Shown one piece after another: positions 55,559 to 63,930 of a DNA stretch of 64,000 bases (position 1 is the first letter of the stretch; each line of letters starts with the position of its first letter). The notes under the pieces were generated by a model. The model saw only the letters and a program-made list of their open reading frames with translations, ran no database searches and had not been told where the DNA came from. The position numbers were made by a program, and so were the translations under genes. This DNA is from Spongiibacter pelagi. GTDB lineage: Bacteria > Pseudomonadota > Gammaproteobacteria > Pseudomonadales > Spongiibacteraceae. Where the stretch lies: contig NZ_JACXLD010000004.1 of NCBI RefSeq assembly GCF_014705705.1, positions 290,745 to 354,744 of the forward strand, given 5' to 3'.

Positions 55559-56245
55559 TTAAGACTTAAAGCCGATTAACTTGCGCCCTTGAAAGCTGTA
55601 GAGCAAAAGCAATATCAATAGCGAAAACCCAAGCATCAAGGCCGCAAGGCTGTGCGCATTACCATATTCCAGCGCCTCAACATGATTATAAATCTGTACG
55701 GAAACAACACGGGTTTCCCCCGGAATATTGCCGCCCATCATCAGTATCAGCCCAAACTCCCCAAGGGTATGGGCAAAACCCAAGGTCGCTGCGGTGATAT
55801 AGGCTGGCCGGCACAGGGGCAGCATCACACTAAAAAAACCGTCTATAGGGCGTGCCCCGAGCGTTGCGGCAATTTCCATAGGACGTCGCCCTTGTATTTC
55901 AAAGGCATTTTGCAGGGGTTGCACAACAAACGGCAGTGAATAAAACAGGGAGGCAACAACCAAGCCCCAGTAGGTAAACGGCAGTAATCCTAAACCCAAT
56001 GCCTCTGTTAGCGAGCCCAGCGGCCCCGATGGCCCCGCGATAATAAGAAAATAAAACCCCAGAACCGTGGGTGGCAATACCAGGGGTAGGGCGACAAAGG
56101 CGGAAATGATTGGCTTTAATATCGACGTACTGTGAGCGAGCCACCACGCCAATGGTGTGCAGAGTAACAGTAATAAAAACGTGACAGTGCCGGCCAATTT
56201 CAGGCTGAGAAAAATCGCGGTGATATCGTCTGGGGAAAGTTGCAT
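55559..56245 (-). CDS. modB: Molybdate ABC transporter permease ModB
   Basis: A 228-residue inner-membrane permease with about five to six spans and the EAA loop (MEIAATLGARPIDGFFSVMLPL) that contacts ModC. Start MQLSPDDITAIFLSLKLA is typical of ModB. It lies between modA (71 bases upstream) and modC (four bases downstream). Confidence 0.93.
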   Translation of the reverse strand: MQLSPDDITAIFLSLKLAGTVTFLLLLLCTPLAWWLAHSTSILKPIISAFVALPLVLPPTVLGFYFLIIAGPSGPLGSLTEALGLGLLPFTYWGLVVASLFYSLPFVVQPLQNAFEIQGRRPMEIAATLGARPIDGFFSVMLPLCRPAYITAATLGFAHTLGEFGLILMMGGNIPGETRVVSVQIYNHVEALEYGNAHSLAALMLGFSLLILLLLYSFQGRKLIGFKS

Positions 56246-56316
56246 GGCAGCATTCTAGACACTTCGCTCATTCGGTACTAGCTGGCAAGTCTCAAGAACG
56301 CGTTGGAAAAAATTTA

Positions 56317-57117
56317 TCAGCTCGATGTGGCTACAGTGTATCCGTTTTCCAGAATAATCTGCTGGGCTTGATCAGATTGCAAAAAACGCCAGAAACTAAC
56401 TGCGGCCGCGTAGTCCTGAGCCGAGTCGAGTAGAGCGGCCGCCTGCCGAATTGGCGGATAAAACTCGATCGGCACTGCAATATAGGGCGACTGTTCTGTG
56501 GGTTTGGCAATGAGCTGTGAGAGGGCGACAAAACCCAACTGCGCATTACCCGTGGAAACAAACTGGAGCGTTTGGGTGATATTCTCACCATAAACCAATT
56601 TATGGTTTAGCTCGGGAAGAAGCTCTAAATGCTGAAGAACCGACTGCGCGGCAAAACCATAGGGCGCTGTTTTGGGATTGGCGAGCGCGAGCTTTTTCAG
56701 TGAAGTTCCAGTAAGTAGGGGGCGAATCAAGTTGGTGTTATTCTCCTCTGTTCCTGCAGGAATCAAACGGCCCCACAGAGCCAATTGACCTTCTGCGTAA
56801 ACAAAATGATTTGCTGGCCTGACGCGCTTTTGCTCAATCAGCTTTTCAATGCTTTGGGTGTCTGCGGCAAGAAAAATCTGAAACGGCGCGCCGTGAACAA
56901 TCTGCGCATAGAGCTTCCCGGTAGAACCGTAAGAGGTGATCAGTTTGTGTTCTGATTCCGATTCGAACTGAGTTTTAAGTTGCTCAAAAGCGGCCGTAAA
57001 ATTAGATGCCACGGCGACATGGATGGTGTCGGCATAGGTAAAAGGCATCAACAAAAAAGAGATAAATAGGATTAAAAAAATCCCATATCTTTTTGTAATT
57101 GATGCCTTTTTTTTCAT
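56317..57117 (-). CDS. modA: Molybdate-binding periplasmic protein ModA
   Basis: A 266-residue substrate-binding protein with a signal peptide (basic MKKKASITKR then a hydrophobic stretch ending FTYA). The mature part has the ModA pattern VAVASNFTAAFEQL, SYGSTGKLYAQI and GAPFQIFLAADTQ, with ANPKTAPYG at the hinge. It delivers molybdate or tungstate to ModBC. Its start lies only 3 bases after the stop codon of an MpaB-type gene, so its ribosome-binding site must be inside that gene. Confidence 0.93.
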   Translation of the reverse strand: MKKKASITKRYGIFLILFISFLLMPFTYADTIHVAVASNFTAAFEQLKTQFESESEHKLITSYGSTGKLYAQIVHGAPFQIFLAADTQSIEKLIEQKRVRPANHFVYAEGQLALWGRLIPAGTEENNTNLIRPLLTGTSLKKLALANPKTAPYGFAAQSVLQHLELLPELNHKLVYGENITQTLQFVSTGNAQLGFVALSQLIAKPTEQSPYIAVPIEFYPPIRQAAALLDSAQDYAAAVSFWRFLQSDQAQQIILENGYTVATSS

Positions 57118-57120
57118 AAA

Positions 57121-58059
57121 TTAGCTAGCGGCATCCAGAAGAGCGGCGTTTGAAGTTGCAACGCCGTTCGCACGAAGCTGATCTACCAAGGCTTTTTGTT
57201 TTTTCTGCGACAACCAAGGGTAGTTGGCAGGCAAGCCGAGACGAATACTGGCCTGAGCTGCCGGGCTGTTTTTGTTTGGAATTTTATCGCCTAATTTGGC
57301 AATGAGTTTGACAAACAAACGCCCAGTGCGAGACAGGTCGTACTCCGGCCCCAGTTCAAGAACCTGGCGAACAGAGGTGGGCAGAATATCGATAGCCGCA
57401 CAAGCAATCCATTTGCGCATAAAAGTTGGCGCTTTACGGCCTTCGGAATAAATAACGATATCCAAAAATTCCTTCACGATCGCATGGGGCTCAAAACCCG
57501 GCTCCAAGGCTTCCATCATTTTATAAAAGCCAGCTTCACTTTCAGCGCGCTGCTTAACACCATACAGCGCACCAACCTCATGGCCTTCGCGGTAATATTG
57601 ATCAGACTCTTCTTGTGAAAGAGGGCTTACAAAAGAATTGTAGGCCGCATGGAATCCGTATTCCGCCGTTGCTAAAACCCAATCCAATAACTCGACATCT
57701 AGAGCCTTGTACGCCACGCCGTCAGGAGTTTCACCCTGAACGTTGGCATGCATCTTATTAACACGAGAAATAACTGACTTGGCAACAGAGGCGGGGCCAA
57801 AGGAACTGATCGAGGCTGCCATCGCGGTGCGCATACTGCGACCAACCGGGTCTTTTTTGTAGGTTGAGTGATCCCAAACGCCACTGCGAATACGCGGGTC
57901 GGCAAACTCCAGCAATACCGCGCAAATACCGCCAATACCAAAAGTGATCGGATTTTTCATAATCCGCCAGCGAATAGAATCCGGCTCAAGAAAAGAGGGC
58001 TCACCCGCCGGCTCAGTAAAATCGATTTTCCAACCCAGATACGACGTCAGTTCAGACAT
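57121..58059 (-). CDS. MpaB/DUF2236-family protein (oxygenase-like)
   Basis: A 312-residue protein of the DUF2236 family, related to fungal MpaB and latex-clearing protein, heme oxygenases. Family segments are seen in WDHSTYKKDPVGRSMRT (residues 62-78), KMHANVQG (102-109) and PDGVAYKALDVELLDWVLAT (112-131). The last normally reads WVHAT and supplies the heme-ligand histidine; here it is leucine (129), with a histidine eight residues later. The ATG at 58059 has GGAG six bases upstream. It ends 3 bases before modA on the same strand. Confidence 0.75.
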   Translation of the reverse strand: MSELTSYLGWKIDFTEPAGEPSFLEPDSIRWRIMKNPITFGIGGICAVLLEFADPRIRSGVWDHSTYKKDPVGRSMRTAMAASISSFGPASVAKSVISRVNKMHANVQGETPDGVAYKALDVELLDWVLATAEYGFHAAYNSFVSPLSQEESDQYYREGHEVGALYGVKQRAESEAGFYKMMEALEPGFEPHAIVKEFLDIVIYSEGRKAPTFMRKWIACAAIDILPTSVRQVLELGPEYDLSRTGRLFVKLIAKLGDKIPNKNSPAAQASIRLGLPANYPWLSQKKQKALVDQLRANGVATSNAALLDAAS

Positions 58060-58283
58060 AAGGAACTCCAGAACAAGCAACCAGTTAACTAAGCTGAATT
58101 ATCAAGGGTACAGGAACTTATCCGCCATGATAAATGTTAATGTTTGCAGGAGGACAAATCCCCCCTTGGCCTAATTCGGCATAAAGCTGGCCACATTTCA
58201 CATTTTATTCCCTTCGCCTGCTTCTACTATGTGCGACGAATCATTTCCATCTGTGATGAGTTAAAGGCAGGTTATAGAAAATA
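58060..58283. other. Divergent control region, mpaB-like / reductase
   Basis: A 224-base gap. It is AT-rich and must hold promoters for both genes, but no clear hexamers or repeats stood out. AAAGGCAGG upstream of 58284 is the likely ribosome-binding region of the reductase. Confidence 0.4.
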
Positions 58284-58991
58284 ATGACAAACACTAAAAG
58301 TCGAATTTTATTATTGGGCGCCACCGGTAAAACTGGGCAGTTAATTCTGGAGCAACTGATTGCCAAACAAGCTAGGCCCGTTTTGGTTGGGCGCAATCCC
58401 GAAACATTAAAAGCGCTAGCCGAGCGCTATGGCAATTTGGATATTGCAATTGCCGACGCCCAAGATCCAGACTCACTTCGGGCCATTATTCGCGCTGGAG
58501 ATGTTCTGGTTTCGACCGTAGGCCCATTCGAAACCTTAGGCAAAATTCCCTTAGCCGTCGCCGTAGAGCAGGGCGCTCACTATTTAGATACATCTGGCGA
58601 ACCCGATTTCACCGACTATGTTTACGAGACTTACGAGCAGCAGCTTGAGGGCTCTTCACAGGTCATCATAACTTCCTGTGGGTTCGATTTTGTACCGGGC
58701 CAAGTGGTTGCCGGTGAGTTACTGGCCCAATACGGTGAAAAAGTCGACACACTTAATGTCATTTATTCCACCGCCGATGGACGCTTTGCCAACCTCACTA
58801 CAGGAACCCTAAACACCTTTGCCAAAGCCATTACCGAGCAAGGCACTTTTTATAATAACGGGGAGTTCTACAAAGGCTATTTTGGGGCCAAAAGCTACCC
58901 AATAAGAGGGTCGGCCGTCATTCTGGAAAAATTCGCCAAAGTTAGCCTAACCTTCTGTTTTTTATTGAAAATATCCAAGATCAGGTTTTAG
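58284..58991 (+). pseudogene. Truncated saccharopine-dehydrogenase-like (trans-acting enoyl reductase) protein
   Basis: The 235-residue product starts as a normal NAD(P)-binding protein of the saccharopine dehydrogenase/trans-acting enoyl reductase family: LLLGATGKTGQLILEQL, VLVGRNPETL, VSTVGPFETLGKIPLA and TSGEPDFT. The central region GFDFVPGQV is also intact. Full-length relatives run to about 350-400 residues; here the frame degenerates after about residue 213 into KVSLTFCFLLKISKIRF and stops. The loss coincides with the start of accessory DNA, so an insertion or recombination probably removed the C-terminus at about 58930-58960. Function is likely lost. Confidence 0.7.
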
Positions 58992-59070
58992 GTGGCCGGT
59001 AAAACGTCCAAATTTAGCCACTTCGAATGCAAACCCCTGGCGCCACTCGAATTTTTGGAAATTACGCGCA

Positions 59071-59091
59071 ATTACGCATGATATGCGTAAT
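59071..59091. repeat. 9-bp inverted repeat near island boundary
   Basis: ATTACGCAT and ATGCGTAAT are perfect inverted copies separated by three bases (GAT); a partial copy ATTACGCGCA directly precedes them. The layout resembles a tyrosine-recombinase core site or a dimeric operator. It lies about 100 bases beyond the break in the reductase gene. Confidence 0.5.
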
Positions 59092-59259
59092 CAATATAAC
59101 GCTGACATCTGCTATCGATTTCCACCCGCTCTTTGGGCTAAAATCACTCAGCCGACCGGGTATGAGCCTTCTCTGTCGTAAAACAGCAATAAGGTCTGCG
59201 AAGCGCCTTAGGTGGCCTGCGATAAGAGCAAATACCCTATTGAGCCTGAGAGCAGCAGG

Positions 59260-60264
59260 TCACTCACTGGCTTCCGGCGTTTTACTTTTTTCGGCCAGCA
59301 AGCGATTCATCATATCGGTCTTAATTGAGATTTCAGTTTCGAGCTTGCCAATCGACACAAGCGCTTCGGCTTTCCAGGCTAGCAGCTCTTCATTCAGCTT
59401 TTTAAGTTTATCGATTTCCTCTGATTGATCTTTAAGCTCGGAAAGTTGAGTTTGAAGCGAATCAGTTTCTTCTGTTTTCAGATCCAGATTTGTTGTTAGT
59501 TTGCGTTGCTCATCTTCTATTTTTGCAAGCGTTTTCTGTGTGGCGCCAAGCTCAGCTACCAATCTTCCGTTGTCTTTGTTCAATTGCGTGATATCACCCT
59601 GCTTAACAGAAAGTGTTTGATTTAAGGCCCTGATTTCAGCTTGTAATTGCTGTACTTGGTGCTCATGTTTTCGCTGATCCTGCTCACGTTGATCCTTAAC
59701 GGATTGCCGGTAATGCTCCATCGCCTCGCGGTTGTGACGATGCTTTTCTTCCAGTGATTCATTCTGAGCCTGCTTCTCGGCTAACAGTACTTGAAGCTTT
59801 TCGTTGGCTTGATTGGCTTTAGAGGCATTTGCTTTCAGCGTTTCTTCAGAAGCTTTGCTGGCATCAAGGTCGGAGAGCACGACTTTCAGTTCACGCTCTT
59901 TTGCTTCTAAAGTGTTATTTGTGTTGGCAAGCGAGTTTTCGAGTTCTTGAAGGCGATCGGTTAGCGACCTCACCTGGTTTTGATGTTTGGTTTGGTGTTC
60001 TTCCACCAGGGACTGAGCCTCCTGGCGAAGCACTGAGGCAAGGCGTCCGACAAGCTCTTTTATAGGCTGGCTGAGTAGAGTCTCATCATCCAATCGAGCT
60101 GATGCCTCTTCTTCGATCTCGCGTAAATAGCGATGAATAGTGGACTTTGAACCGGTATTGCCCAGCTCTACTCGTATTGCGTCAATGGAGGGGTTTTCGC
60201 CCCGGCTGATCAGGGTTTCGCGTGCGTTGGATACCAGCGCCTTATTGATGCCACCTCTTGCCAT
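59260..60264 (-). CDS. KfrA-like DNA-binding coiled-coil protein
   Basis: A 334-residue protein with an N-terminal KfrA_N-type helix-turn-helix region (MARGGINKALVSNARETLISRG... NTGSKSTIHRYLREIE, residues 1-50). A very long coiled coil rich in Glu, Gln and Lys spans about residues 100-325. KfrA of IncP/IncW plasmids is an autorepressor and partition-associated scaffold. Here the gene is chromosomal, next to an island edge, with no plasmid partition genes. Its promoter contains a palindrome suited to autoregulation. AGAGGTG lies six bases before the ATG. Confidence 0.8.
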   Translation of the reverse strand: MARGGINKALVSNARETLISRGENPSIDAIRVELGNTGSKSTIHRYLREIEEEASARLDDETLLSQPIKELVGRLASVLRQEAQSLVEEHQTKHQNQVRSLTDRLQELENSLANTNNTLEAKERELKVVLSDLDASKASEETLKANASKANQANEKLQVLLAEKQAQNESLEEKHRHNREAMEHYRQSVKDQREQDQRKHEHQVQQLQAEIRALNQTLSVKQGDITQLNKDNGRLVAELGATQKTLAKIEDEQRKLTTNLDLKTEETDSLQTQLSELKDQSEEIDKLKKLNEELLAWKAEALVSIGKLETEISIKTDMMNRLLAEKSKTPEASE

Positions 60265-60304
60265 AATTCACCTCTCGGTATATTTCGTACTGTATTACAT
60301 ACCA

Positions 60305-60333
60305 TGTATATACATACTACTTTACACACTCAA
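60305..60333 (-). promoter_or_regulatory. Predicted promoter of the kfrA-like gene
   Basis: On the reverse strand TTGAGT (-35) and TATACA (-10) are 17 bases apart, 41 bases or more before the start codon. The -10 is embedded in the palindrome ATGTATATACAT (60304-60315), a natural site for autorepression by the KfrA-like protein. Confidence 0.45.
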
Positions 60334-60355
60334 AGTGGGTAATTAAAGCAAAAAG

Positions 60356-60390
60356 ATAACCTTAAATAATCATGAATTATTTAAGGTTAT
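60356..60390. repeat. Perfect 15-bp inverted repeat
   Basis: ATAACCTTAAATAAT and ATTATTTAAGGTTAT are exact inverted copies around a 5-base spacer (CATGA). The stem is AT-rich, so it is a poor terminator; it may be a protein-binding site or a recombination site. It lies between the KfrA-like promoter and the cusA relic. Confidence 0.65.
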
Positions 60391-60430
60391 GGTAATTTGA
60401 GGGTAAATTTGGCCCAAAATCAGTACGAAT

Positions 60431-60444
60431 CTGGCATATGCCAG
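60431..60444. repeat. 14-bp perfect palindrome
   Basis: CTGGCATATGCCAG reads the same on both strands. It lies in about 100 bases of non-coding DNA between the 15-bp inverted repeat and the cusA relic, with a further 10-bp palindrome CTGGCGCCAG at 60474-60483. The role is unknown. Confidence 0.5.
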
Positions 60445-60511
60445 CCCACCACAACAATGCCCATGCCGGCCCACTGGCGCCAGATGCAGGGTTAGCAGCC
60501 AGACAAATGTA

Positions 60512-61133
60512 GCCAAATGAATGCTGCCGGCAGGTTACCGCTTGGGGCCATTTTCAGTATTTCGAGCGGGCCAAGGCCAAATTGCAGTGGGTGATACCGG
60601 CAACCTTACCGGCTGTCTTTCTATTGCTGTATCTACACCGTGGTCGTTTCAGTGACGCGATGCTTGTACTGTCGGCTTTGCCCTTCGCCTTGATGGGCTC
60701 GATCTAGCAGCTGTTTCTGCTCAATCACAAACTCAGTGTGGCGGTATGGGTCGGCATGATTGCGATGGCCGGATTGGCCGCAGAATTGGGTTTGTTGATG
60801 TTGCACTACCTGGACGATGCCCTGCAAAAACCGGAAGCATTGGATTCAAAAAACCGGCTGGATGAGTTTCACGAAAAAGTCGCGCAAAGCGCCGCGCAAC
60901 GTATTCGACCGATGCTCATGACCAGCTTAACTTTACTGATTTCGCTCATTCCCATTTTAATCAGTGATGGCACCGGAGCCGATGTGATGAAACGGATTGC
61001 CGCGCCCATGGTGGGCGGGACCGCTTCGGCGTTAATTGCTGTGCTATTGGTTTTTCCCGCAATATTCGCACTTTGGAAGGCGCCTCGGCTTTTTTCGACG
61101 GACGATAAGGGAAAACTGAAAATACACCAATAG
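60512..61133 (+). pseudogene. Decayed C-terminal fragment of a CusA/CzcA RND efflux pump
   Basis: Translation gives LPAGYR, then after a frame change HFQYFERAKAKLQWVIPA, LPFALMGSI, VGMIAMAGLAAELGLLML, and RIRPMLMTSLTLLISLIPIL to a normal C-terminus, the last quarter of a heavy-metal RND pump. At least two lesions are visible: a frameshift near 60540, and an in-frame TAG at 60705 where relatives have tryptophan. A TGA also interrupts the frame near 60509. The N-terminal three quarters are missing. The residual open frame from 60738 is the end of this relic, not a separate gene. Confidence 0.8.
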
Positions 61134-61263
61134 CATTGACTTTTTGTAAATTTTGCTAATGCAATGCTAATAATTTGCTGAACAGGGAGGTTCATCTGCC
61201 ATCACGAGCGATGTTTTATCGGAACATTCTTTGCTGCGAAACACGACCAAAAGGGGGATGCTC

Positions 61264-62475
61264 ATGAATGAATTTTTAACGCAGTGGCAAAACGCTGCGC
61301 ATACAACAGTGGGACTTTTTTGGATGGCCTTTTGGGCGTTTGCGCTGGGCTATGTCATCAGCTCAATGATCCAGGTGTTTGTCACCCAGGACAGAATGCA
61401 AAAAACCATGGGTAAAACAGGCGCAAAGAGTGTTGCACTGGGCACTTTTTTTGGGTTTATTTCGAGTTCATGTTCTTTTGCCGCTTTATCTACAACACGC
61501 GCGTTGTTTGTCAAAGGCGCTGGCTTAATTCCCTCTCTGGCGTTCCTGTTAGCGTCAACAAATTTGGTTGTCGAACTCGGCATTGTCATTGCCATTTTTC
61601 TTGGCTGGCAGTTTGTTGTCGGTGAATATGTCGGCGGCATACTATTGATTTTAATCGTCTGGTTTTTGGTAAAGCTCACGCGCAAGAAGAAGCTCGAAGA
61701 TCAAGCGCGAGAACATGCGAAAAGCGCCGAAGGCGATCACGACGCCTCTTCAAGCGAGCAGGAAAGCTGGAAAGATAAAATCGCGAGCAAGGCTGGCTGG
61801 CAGCAAGTCGCGAATCAATACGTCATGGAATGGAAAATGGTCTGGAAGGATGTGACCGTTGGCTTTACCGTGGCCGGAATCATCGCAACCTTTGTTCCCA
61901 CCGAATTTTTCCAATCGTTGTTTATCGGTGCAGGGCAAGATTCAACGTCTTTTTGGCAGTTGCTGGCCCAAACGCTGGTCGGGCCTGTCGCGGCATTTTT
62001 TACATTTATTGGGTCCATGGGCAATATCCCCCTCGCTGCGGTGCTCTTCGGGCAAGGTGTCAGTTTTGCCGGCGTGATGGCCTTTATCTTCAGTGATTTG
62101 GTGGTGTTTCCGGTGCTGCGCATTCAAGCGCAGTACTATGGTTGGAAAATGGCTATCTACATTCTGCTCATTTTTCTGTGCGCCTTGATCAGTGTGTCAT
62201 TGCTTATGCACTACGGTTTCGATTTGCTGGGCTTGCTGCCAGAAAGCTCGGGATCTAAATCCATGTCGGATCGAGAGTTTTTTAAAATTGATTATTCGCT
62301 TTTCCTGAACATCATTTTTATTGGAGTCAGCAGCTTTTTTATCTATTGGTGGTATTCGCAAAAGACCGACAGTATGTCCGGTAAACGAAGTGTTGGCGAT
62401 TGGGTCTTACTGGTGCTGTCCATCATTTCATATATTTGGCTGGTGATCGGTGTAGCAGTGCTTCCGGCACTATAA
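61264..62475 (+). CDS. SO_0444/ArsP-type permease (metal efflux)
   Basis: A 403-residue membrane protein of the DUF318/ArsP_1 permease family with eight or more spans. The first core motif FFGFISSSCSFAALSTTRALFVKGAG contains the conserved cysteine; a second, FIGSMGNIPLAAVLFGQGVSF, is in the other half. A charged cytoplasmic loop (about 145-185) separates the halves. Related proteins are proposed to export Cu/Zn or organoarsenicals; the substrate here is inferred from CDF and RND neighbours. The ATG at 61264 has AAGGGGG six bases upstream; another ATG two codons earlier directly abuts it. Confidence 0.8.
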   Translation: MNEFLTQWQNAAHTTVGLFWMAFWAFALGYVISSMIQVFVTQDRMQKTMGKTGAKSVALGTFFGFISSSCSFAALSTTRALFVKGAGLIPSLAFLLASTNLVVELGIVIAIFLGWQFVVGEYVGGILLILIVWFLVKLTRKKKLEDQAREHAKSAEGDHDASSSEQESWKDKIASKAGWQQVANQYVMEWKMVWKDVTVGFTVAGIIATFVPTEFFQSLFIGAGQDSTSFWQLLAQTLVGPVAAFFTFIGSMGNIPLAAVLFGQGVSFAGVMAFIFSDLVVFPVLRIQAQYYGWKMAIYILLIFLCALISVSLLMHYGFDLLGLLPESSGSKSMSDREFFKIDYSLFLNIIFIGVSSFFIYWWYSQKTDSMSGKRSVGDWVLLVLSIISYIWLVIGVAVLPAL

Positions 62476-62566
62476 GTGCAATTTACGTGAACGTCGTGGT
62501 CAACGAGTGGGAGGCTATTAAACCTCCCAGAAGGATGATCCATTCGCCGAGCTTCTTACTAGCCAA

Positions 62567-62923
62567 TCAATTGTTTAACCACTGCCATGCCTCGTCGGAC
62601 TGCGTATGGTCGAAGTATTGCATCGGCGCATCAAACACGATATCGCAAAACCGTGTCGCCCAATCCTGCCATTTGCTCTCGCCGACGATGGCGATTTTTC
62701 CATAGTGATCTTTGTGCTTAAAATCAAACGTTACATCTTCTTTCAATGCTGACAATTCCATGCCACTGAAGTCCATAAGCTCGATATAAAAATTCAACGG
62801 TTCGCCATGAGAAATCGCACCTTCAATCAAAGGTTCAATATGCTCTACCTCTTCCTTCGTGATGGTGCCACTGGCTTTCAAAACGGCAATACGATTCTGC
62901 GTTACCTCAGATAGATTCAACAT
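62567..62923 (-). CDS. SpoIIAA-like STAS/SEC14 domain protein
   Basis: A 118-residue protein of the SpoIIAA-like family (PF11964 type): IAVLKASGTITKEEVEHIEPLI, then LNFYIELMDFSGMELSALKEDVTF and a C-terminal FDHTQSDEAWQWL. Members are small soluble proteins of unknown function, sometimes tied to lipid binding or stress. It follows the CDF gene on the reverse strand by 46 bases and is probably co-transcribed with it. Confidence 0.75.
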   Translation of the reverse strand: MLNLSEVTQNRIAVLKASGTITKEEVEHIEPLIEGAISHGEPLNFYIELMDFSGMELSALKEDVTFDFKHKDHYGKIAIVGESKWQDWATRFCDIVFDAPMQYFDHTQSDEAWQWLNN

Positions 62924-62969
62924 AGTATGATTATCCTGACTTTAAACAAGTGAGTGATAGACAAGGACG

Positions 62970-63851
62970 CTACTTTTGTTGGTCTCGACAATGTTCGTTG
63001 TCTAGTTCAAATTCGACCGTGGTATGACTCAAATCGAACTCAGACAACTCTTGAGACAAACGTCGCTTTAGAGTTCGTTGATCTTCCAGCGATACACTGG
63101 CATTTAGCTCAATATGCACTGTAAGTACATGATGCTCTCCATCAAGGGACCACAAGTGTAAATGGTGAAAACTTTGAAACTCCGGGATCGATTTGAGTTT
63201 GTCTTCAATCTTTTTAGCGAGGTTTTTGTCGGGTACACCCTGCAAAAATAGTTTTAAGGTAGAACCTACATTACGTAATACGTTGAATAATATAAAAAGG
63301 GTAAATCCGATGGCCAAAATCGGGTCCAGGATAGGCCATTCAACAAACATAAGTACGATCGACACAATAAAAACGGCAACCCAGCCGAGAACGTCTTCCA
63401 GCAAATGCCAATTGAGAACCTTTTCGTTCATGGTCTTGCCTTTGCTGAGCTTAAATGCCGCAAAACCGTTCACGGCAATACCAAAAATCGACAATGCCAG
63501 CATCCCTTCTGTCACGGGCATTTCGGGATTGGATAAACGCGGAATGGACTGATAAAGTACCCAGGCAGAACCGGCAATCAGAACCATGCCGTTGATCAAT
63601 GAGCCTAATAATGACAGTCGTTTATAACCGTATGAAAAATTTTGGGACGCTGGCCTGTTTCCAAGTTTTGCCAATATCCAGGCTAGCCCAATCGATAAAC
63701 TATCTCCCAAATCGTGGACAGCATCGGCCATGATTGCTGTGCTATTGGTTAATACCCCGCCAATAAACTCAATGATCGTGAAGCCTACATTCAGAAAAAA
63801 TGCCCAACCGATTCGAGCGTTGCTCTCATCATCGTGTGAATGAGAATGCAT
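62970..63851 (-). CDS. Cation diffusion facilitator (CzcD-like) metal exporter
   Basis: A 293-residue CDF transporter with six spans. The His-rich N-terminus MHSHSHDD and the metal site ADAVHDLGDSLSIG (HxxxD) in span 2, with ILDPILAIGFTLFILF later, indicate Zn/Co/Cd export by proton exchange. A C-terminal cytoplasmic metallochaperone-like domain (IPEFQSFHHLHLWSLDGEH) is present. The chosen ATG follows GGGAGG; a longer upstream frame passes through the terminator of the next gene and is rejected. Confidence 0.9.
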   Translation of the reverse strand: MHSHSHDDESNARIGWAFFLNVGFTIIEFIGGVLTNSTAIMADAVHDLGDSLSIGLAWILAKLGNRPASQNFSYGYKRLSLLGSLINGMVLIAGSAWVLYQSIPRLSNPEMPVTEGMLALSIFGIAVNGFAAFKLSKGKTMNEKVLNWHLLEDVLGWVAVFIVSIVLMFVEWPILDPILAIGFTLFILFNVLRNVGSTLKLFLQGVPDKNLAKKIEDKLKSIPEFQSFHHLHLWSLDGEHHVLTVHIELNASVSLEDQRTLKRRLSQELSEFDLSHTTVEFELDNEHCRDQQK

Positions 63852-63888
63852 GGGACCTCCCGCGTCATGAAAAAAAATATTTGAAAAT

Positions 63889-63910
63889 GGCCCCGGTATA
63901 CGCCGGGGCC
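63889..63910 (-). terminator. Terminator of the RND pump gene
   Basis: A perfect 8-bp GC stem (GGCCCCGG/CCGGGGCC) is followed on the reverse strand by ATTTTCAAATATTTTTTT. It separates the RND gene from the CDF gene on the same strand. Confidence 0.75.
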
Positions 63911-63930
63911 AAGACTCCAAGTTGCACACC

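Noticed and set aside
59008..60412. Inverted copies of TAAATTTGG (59008-59016 and 60404-60412) as ends of an insertion sequence around the kfrA-like gene
   Set aside because: Only nine bases match and the flanking bases diverge; this can occur by chance in AT-rich DNA.
60738..61133. Independent small membrane protein
   Set aside because: It is the last part of the broken RND pump frame, which continues upstream through an in-frame TAG.
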